Source of the DNA: Dyadobacter sp. LHD-138
GTDB lineage: Bacteria > Bacteroidota > Bacteroidia > Cytophagales > Spirosomataceae
Reading direction: 5' to 3'
Length of the DNA: 36,186 nucleotides
Assembly: GCF_030929615.1 (NCBI RefSeq)
Contig: NZ_JAVFVU010000054.1
Location: forward strand, 1 to 36,186
Shown here: one piece after another, positions 32,603 through 36,186 of the stretch
Numbering within the stretch: position 1 is the first letter of the stretch
Layout of the letters: each line of letters opens with the position of its first letter
Made by a program: the position numbers and the translations under genes
Notes under the pieces: generated by a model
Seen by the model: the letters and a program-made list of their open reading frames with translations, nothing else
Told to the model about the DNA's origin: nothing
The model's database searches: none

Positions 32603-34282
32603 ATGAAAGGAAATTCCCGGTTTGGTATATTTTGTGCACTTGCACTTGTATTAATAGGTTCGTTGCTGGCTTCCGGGCAGAAATTATCTGAAGGACCGCA
32701 GGTTCTGACTTTTTTTTCAGCGGCAGATGACACAGAACAACCTTATGGCCTCTACCTTCCCCAAAATTACGATGCTTCCAAAAAATATCCGCTGGTGATG
32801 ATGCTGCATGGCGCAGGTTCCAACCACCGTCTTGCTTTACGCCGGGTTTTTGGTAAAAGCAATGCGGAAGGAGAAACCGACGTGGAAGCCACACGCTATT
32901 TTCCCGCCTGGGACGACGTGGATTTCATTGTAGCTTCGCCTTATGCACGCGGGACAGCCGGTTATCAGGGAATTCCCGAGCAGGACGTGTACGATGTGCT
33001 TGCCGATGTAAAAAGGAGATTTAATATTGACGAAGACCGGACCTATCTGACAGGTTTATCGATGGGCGGTGGCGGAACCCTTTGGATTGGGCTGACGCGC
33101 CCGGATATCTGGGCTGCGATCGCACCGGTTTGCCCGGCGCCTCCGGCAGGAACGATTGATTTAGCCGGTAATGCTTCAAATTTATCCGTTCATTTTTTTC
33201 ACGGGGATAAGGACCCTGTTGTACCCGTGGAGGGAACGAGGGCATGGGTTTCCAAAATGCAGGATATGGGGGTAGAGGTTACCTATAAAGAATTTGTCGA
33301 TGTCAAACACGACAGCTGGGTAAATGCCTATGACGAGGAATTTATTTTCGGATGGTTTAATCAGGTCAGAAATCTTTATCCCAACACGGTGAAATTTGCC
33401 AGTAAGTTTTACAAATATAACAAAGCCTATTGGGTGCAGCTGGATGGCATCAAAAGCGGTTTGCTTGCTGAAATCGATGCAGGTTTCAAGAAAGGAAATA
33501 ACATTGAGGTTAAAACGAAGAACCTCGAAGCATTTTCGCTTAAACTGAAAGGACACCCGCGGTTCAGTGCCGGACAAAATTATAATGTGGTCGTTGACGG
33601 CATTGCGTTGTCGGGCAGGGTTGACAGCACGGCTTCTTTTGTAAAAAAAGGAAATACCTGGACGATTGTTGAACAACAGAGTCCTCTTGGACAAATAAAA
33701 AGAAAAGGCGCCGAAGGGCCAATTTTTGACGCTTTCTCAACGCGTCATATCTACGTTTACGGGACAGCTGATAACCCGTCACCGGAAGAATTGAAAAAAC
33801 GCCTGGATATCGCCAATGCGGCGGCAGACTGGTCAGCTTATCGTGGTCCGTTTTTAGGCCGGGTTATGTTTTTTCCCAGAGTCGTGGCAGACAAGGAGGT
33901 AAGGGAAAGTGACTATGCAAGCGCAAATCTTATTCTTTTCGGAACGAAAGAAAGTAATGCCGTTATTAACAAATATGCTGATAAACTGCCGATACATTTA
34001 AATGCTTCTGCATCCAATTATGGACTGCTGTATGTATTTCCGGTTGCCGATCATTATGTGACTGTAAGTTCCGGCTTACCGTGGTGGACCGGAGCAGAGG
34101 ATCAGGGTTTCCCGTTTGTTCCGGCAACACACAGAAGTTTGCCGGAATTCAAGGACCTTTTGTTTTTCAAAGACTCGTTTAAAAACATCGTAACGGACGG
34201 ATATTTTACCCAGGATTGGAAATTGCCGGATACGGTACTTACACCCATGAACAGTTCGGGCGTTATAACCATAACAAAGTAG
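32603..34282 (+). CDS. Secreted alpha/beta hydrolase with an extra C-terminal domain
   Basis: A 559-residue exported hydrolase of the polyhydroxybutyrate-depolymerase/feruloyl-esterase-like group. A Sec signal peptide is clear (FGIFCALALVLIGSLLASGQ). The alpha/beta hydrolase domain (about 30-255) has KYPLVMMLHGAGSNHR (oxyanion loop), TYLTGLSMGGGGTLWIGL (nucleophile Ser153), HFFHGDKDPVVPV (Asp204) and FVDVKHDSWVNAY (His236), so the triad is complete. About 255-350 and 380-559 form extra domains without a name I know. YGTADNPSPEELKKRLDIAN and YASANLILFGTKESNAVINK stand out and resemble a region seen in large Bacteroidota and Planctomycetes hydrolases. It is followed at 31 bases by a sugar isomerase-type gene. 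Confidence 0.88.
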   Translation: MKGNSRFGIFCALALVLIGSLLASGQKLSEGPQVLTFFSAADDTEQPYGLYLPQNYDASKKYPLVMMLHGAGSNHRLALRRVFGKSNAEGETDVEATRYFPAWDDVDFIVASPYARGTAGYQGIPEQDVYDVLADVKRRFNIDEDRTYLTGLSMGGGGTLWIGLTRPDIWAAIAPVCPAPPAGTIDLAGNASNLSVHFFHGDKDPVVPVEGTRAWVSKMQDMGVEVTYKEFVDVKHDSWVNAYDEEFIFGWFNQVRNLYPNTVKFASKFYKYNKAYWVQLDGIKSGLLAEIDAGFKKGNNIEVKTKNLEAFSLKLKGHPRFSAGQNYNVVVDGIALSGRVDSTASFVKKGNTWTIVEQQSPLGQIKRKGAEGPIFDAFSTRHIYVYGTADNPSPEELKKRLDIANAAADWSAYRGPFLGRVMFFPRVVADKEVRESDYASANLILFGTKESNAVINKYADKLPIHLNASASNYGLLYVFPVADHYVTVSSGLPWWTGAEDQGFPFVPATHRSLPEFKDLLFFKDSFKNIVTDGYFTQDWKLPDTVLTPMNSSGVITITK

Positions 34283-34313
34283 TAGTTTTATTTATCTTTT
34301 GTCACCAGGCCAA

Positions 34314-35204
34314 ATGGACTTTAACCAGAAAATCTCGCGGAAATCTTTTCTCCGTACCAGTGCAGTAGCACTATCAATCCCTTTGCTTTCACGTATTCCT
34401 TCGATGGCGAAAGGATCGTCTAAAATTGGTTTGCAGCTTTATACTTTGAGAGATGACCTAAGCAAGGATCTTGAAGGAACGCTTAAAAAAGTGGCGGCAA
34501 TCGGCTATAAAGAAGTGGAAACATTTGGCTATACCGACGGAAAATTCTTTGGCAAAACGGTTAAGGAATTTAAATCGATATTGAATGGGCTGGGGTTAAA
34601 TCCCGTGAGCGGCCACTATGGCGCTGGAATTTCTTCCCCCGACAGAAAAGGCTCGTTATCGAACGATTGGAAACGTGCCGTGGATGATTCAGCTGAATTA
34701 GGCCAGAAATACATGATGTGCGCTTATCTGACGCCTGACGAACGTAAATCCATTGACGATTACAAAAAATACGCAGTGCTTTTCAATAAGTCAGGCGAGA
34801 TCTGTAAGGCGGCGGGGATTCAGTTTGGTTACCATAACCACGATTTTGAATTCCAGAAACTTGACGGACAGCTTCCCTACGATATTATCACAAAGGATAC
34901 GGATGCTTCTCTTGTGAAACTTGAGCTGGATTTATACTGGGCTGTAAGAGCCGGTTTGGATCCTGTGGCGCTATTCAAGCAGCATCCGGGCCGTTTCCCT
35001 TTATGGCACGTTAAAGACATGGAGAAAGGGCCGGGTAAAGCGTTTGCTGAAGTTGGAACGGGCGCGATTGATTTTGCAAAAATATTTGCTGCAAGAAAAA
35101 CGGCTGGCATGACGCATTTCTTCGTGGAGCAGGATGTTTGTAAAAGACCTCCTTTGGAAGCCATTGCAATCAGTTATGGTAATCTTGTGAAGATGAAGGT
35201 TTAG
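34314..35204 (+). CDS. Exported sugar phosphate isomerase/epimerase family protein
   Basis: A 296-residue TIM-barrel protein of the xylose-isomerase-like AP endonuclease 2 superfamily. The ATG at 34314 is preferred over a TTG five codons upstream. The N-terminus DFNQKISRKSFLRTSAVALS then IPLLSRIPSMA is a Tat-like signal with Arg-Lys in the twin-arginine position. The barrel carries KIGLQLYTLRDDLSKDLEGT, IGYKEVETFGY, GHYGAGI, IQFGYHNHDFEFQ, VKLELDLYWAVRAGLDPVAL and FPLWHVKDMEKGPGKAFAEV, with the Glu, Asp and His expected to bind a divalent metal. Substrate is unknown. The pairing with the secreted hydrolase suggests a joint role in breaking down an acylated carbohydrate (inference). Confidence 0.88.
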   Translation: MDFNQKISRKSFLRTSAVALSIPLLSRIPSMAKGSSKIGLQLYTLRDDLSKDLEGTLKKVAAIGYKEVETFGYTDGKFFGKTVKEFKSILNGLGLNPVSGHYGAGISSPDRKGSLSNDWKRAVDDSAELGQKYMMCAYLTPDERKSIDDYKKYAVLFNKSGEICKAAGIQFGYHNHDFEFQKLDGQLPYDIITKDTDASLVKLELDLYWAVRAGLDPVALFKQHPGRFPLWHVKDMEKGPGKAFAEVGTGAIDFAKIFAARKTAGMTHFFVEQDVCKRPPLEAIAISYGNLVKMKV

Positions 35205-35243
35205 ACTTTTGATAAAAGGATAGTAATTTCTAGAAATACAAAA

Positions 35244-35275
35244 AGCCTGACCGTTTTGGATCAGGCTCTTTGTTT
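35244..35275. terminator. Bidirectional terminator
   Basis: AGCCTGA (35244-35250) pairs with TCAGGCT (35261-35267), 7 bp with a 10-nt loop. T-rich sequence follows on the right (CTTTGTTT), and in the other direction (TTTTTGT). It lies between convergent genes. Confidence 0.75.
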
Positions 35276-35302
35276 GATAACTGATTCAATACCCAATTTT
35301 TA

Positions 35303-35713
35303 TCAGTTCAAAATTTTCATTAGAAAACGAGGTAAGATCATTAACGCCATGACACCTGTCGCGACGATAGCGATTGTAACAAACAGCCATCTCTTTTCCT
35401 CTACTTTGTCCATTCTTGTTACTTCGTGCTTTTCAAGTTCTTTAAATAGGTAAAACATAACAATTGCCAAAGGAGAAAAAAACGCTATTGTGGTCAATAT
35501 TTTGGGCAAAAGATGATCCGCTCTCAGTAACCCTATCAATGAAAAACCATGCATAACCTTTTTCAAAACTATGTCAATAATTATCCACAAGGCCATGTAA
35601 TGGAGCACAAATACTGTTGACATCGATAATCGATAATCAATGTTTTTCGATCCCGAATTTTTGCTTGCTCGAGTATAGAAAAAATTCCTTAGGTTGATAA
35701 AAAAAATTAACAT
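35303..35713 (-). CDS. Small three-helix membrane protein, function unknown
   Basis: A 136-residue protein with about three transmembrane helices: about 33-50 (VFVLHYMALWIIIDIVLK), 70-90 (ILTTIAFFSPLAIVMFYLF) and 109-131 (FVTIAIVATGVMALMILPRF). The N-terminal 30 residues are polar and basic, and a charged loop (KELEKHEVTRMDKVEEKR) joins helices 2 and 3. There is no signal peptide cleavage site or catalytic motif, and I recognise no family. The start is uncertain, since an internal Met at residue 31 is also reasonable. It follows the next small ORF by 32 bases on the same strand and ends at a two-way terminator, so the two may be one operon. Confidence 0.6.
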   Translation of the reverse strand: MLIFFINLRNFFYTRASKNSGSKNIDYRLSMSTVFVLHYMALWIIIDIVLKKVMHGFSLIGLLRADHLLPKILTTIAFFSPLAIVMFYLFKELEKHEVTRMDKVEEKRWLFVTIAIVATGVMALMILPRFLMKILN

Positions 35714-35745
35714 GGTTTTGTATTCGTGTAATAAATTTAAGAAAA

Positions 35746-35967
35746 TTAATCAAGCTCATCATAAACGGCCATCCCAATTGAAGCTGTACCGGCAGCTGCT
35801 GCTAACCAGAATGAGCTAAAAACAAGTCCTGTAAACCCGACGCCCCATACAACTGTTTTCACCTGATTCCAAGTGGATAGCCTATCCCAGTTATAGTCGG
35901 CATCACTCCAAACGACCAAAATCTCTTTTCCATCTATACCCAAACTCGTCAATAGAAAGAGGTTCAA
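35746..35967 (-). CDS. Small Gly/Ala-rich hydrophobic protein, function unknown
   Basis: A 73-residue ORF starting at TTG, with AGGAGGAG (35973-35980) five bases before it, an unusually good Shine-Dalgarno for this genome type. No ATG occurs in frame; the frame stays open back to a TGA at 36018, so a longer product from a rare start is conceivable. A polar N-terminal half (IDGKEILVVWSDADYNWDRL) is followed by a Gly/Ala-rich hydrophobic stretch with one probable helix (about 42-66, WGVGFTGLVFSSFWLAAAAG) and an acidic end (YDELD). The arrangement of hydrophobic small protein then three-helix protein recalls toxin-immunity or bacteriocin pairs, but no leader or processing site can be proved. It may equally be a relic. 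Confidence 0.45.
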   Translation of the reverse strand: MNLFLLTSLGIDGKEILVVWSDADYNWDRLSTWNQVKTVVWGVGFTGLVFSSFWLAAAAGTASIGMAVYDELD

Positions 35968-36134
35968 GTCTTCTCCTCCTGCTACTTCATCAATGAAATA
36001 ATTGCTATTTAAATGTCATAGTAATGATGATACTAATATATTTTCTAATTTAAATCAAACTAATCCACTATTTTGTTACTTAGTTACGATTTAATCGTCT
36101 TACTACCGTTACTTACACTATAAACTAAAAAAAC

Positions 36135-36186
36135 ATGAGAAATTTATTACCATGGAAGTACTTAGTTTCACTCACTCTCTCACTAT
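36135..36186 (+). CDS. Start of a rightward gene, cut by the window end
   Basis: ATG at 36135 opens MRNLLPWKYLVSLTLSL, which runs off the window. The short basic N-terminus followed by hydrophobic residues looks like the beginning of a signal peptide or membrane segment. The 35968-36134 gap before it is AT-rich and holds two GTTACTTA copies around a small dyad. Confidence 0.4.
   Translation, partial: MRNLLPWKYLVSLTLSL

Noticed and set aside
1..36186. CRISPR array, tRNA/rRNA genes, insertion sequences, prophage or defence island
   Set aside because: No regular direct-repeat array, cloverleaf, transposase, integrase or phage structural gene was seen on either strand.

Overview
This window looks like a stretch of ordinary core chromosome from a Bacteroidota bacterium, most likely a Cytophagales member near Dyadobacter or Spirosoma. 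That placement is inferred from gene content and signals, since no search was run. The markers are a secreted subtilase with a type IX secretion C-terminal sorting domain, the DUF4105, DUF2911, WbqC and PG_1098-like methyltransferase families, TAnnTTTG-type -7 promoter elements, few Shine-Dalgarno sequences and moderate GC. I see no rRNA, tRNA, CRISPR array, transposase, integrase or prophage.

Layout. 1-5.6 kb: a small membrane protein, an acidic amino acid/dicarboxylate symporter, a YffB/ArsC-like protein, a PAS-LuxR regulator, and a leftward pair (secreted coiled-coil protein, THUMP-type methyltransferase). 5.6-7.5 kb: acetyl-CoA synthetase, closed by a 20-bp bidirectional terminator hairpin. 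7.5-11.9 kb: a leftward run of a 45-residue FeoB-associated Cys-rich membrane peptide, YfiT/DinB hydrolase, inositol monophosphatase, DUF4105 membrane protein, RsmI, pterin carbinolamine dehydratase and a lipoprotein. 12.0-13.9 kb: rightward osmC, thyA and a TRIC-type channel. 14.1-21.9 kb: DUF2911 protein, Nudix hydrolase, T9SS subtilase, membrane-anchored GltB-like FMN synthase, aroA, a two-helix membrane protein and a DUF502 protein. 22.2-28.3 kb: a rightward run of Ldh-family dehydrogenase, mltG, YbgC-type thioesterase, YihY/BrkB protein, glycosyltransferase 2, YciO-like Sua5 and WbqC. 28.4-32.4 kb: clpC and a DUF937-TM-OmpA fusion. 32.6-35.2 kb: a secreted two-part alpha/beta hydrolase with a sugar isomerase/epimerase. 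35.3-36.2 kb: two small leftward membrane ORFs of unknown role and the first codons of a rightward gene.

No single multigene novel system stands out. The items most worth a second look are: a double-hairpin repeat that supplies the last residues and stop codon of the pterin dehydratase gene; a repeat-rich convergent gap (15.61-15.88 kb) with a perfect 33-bp palindrome; the DUF937-OmpA fusion, whose layout suggests an inner-membrane-to-peptidoglycan tether, with a strong dyad upstream; an H56/C155 permuted thiol-hydrolase signature in the DUF4105 membrane protein; an orphan FeoB-associated peptide; and a dyad overlapping the methyltransferase promoter.

Several natural starts lie inside longer open frames (rsmI, DUF4105, thyA, S8 peptidase, lipoprotein, clpC, thioesterase, isomerase). 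The coordinates below use the biologically preferred starts. There is no gene-free gap above 300 bases; the larger gaps (5355-5601, 15610-15876, 21951-22204, 30911-31207) hold the promoters, dyads and repeats listed.
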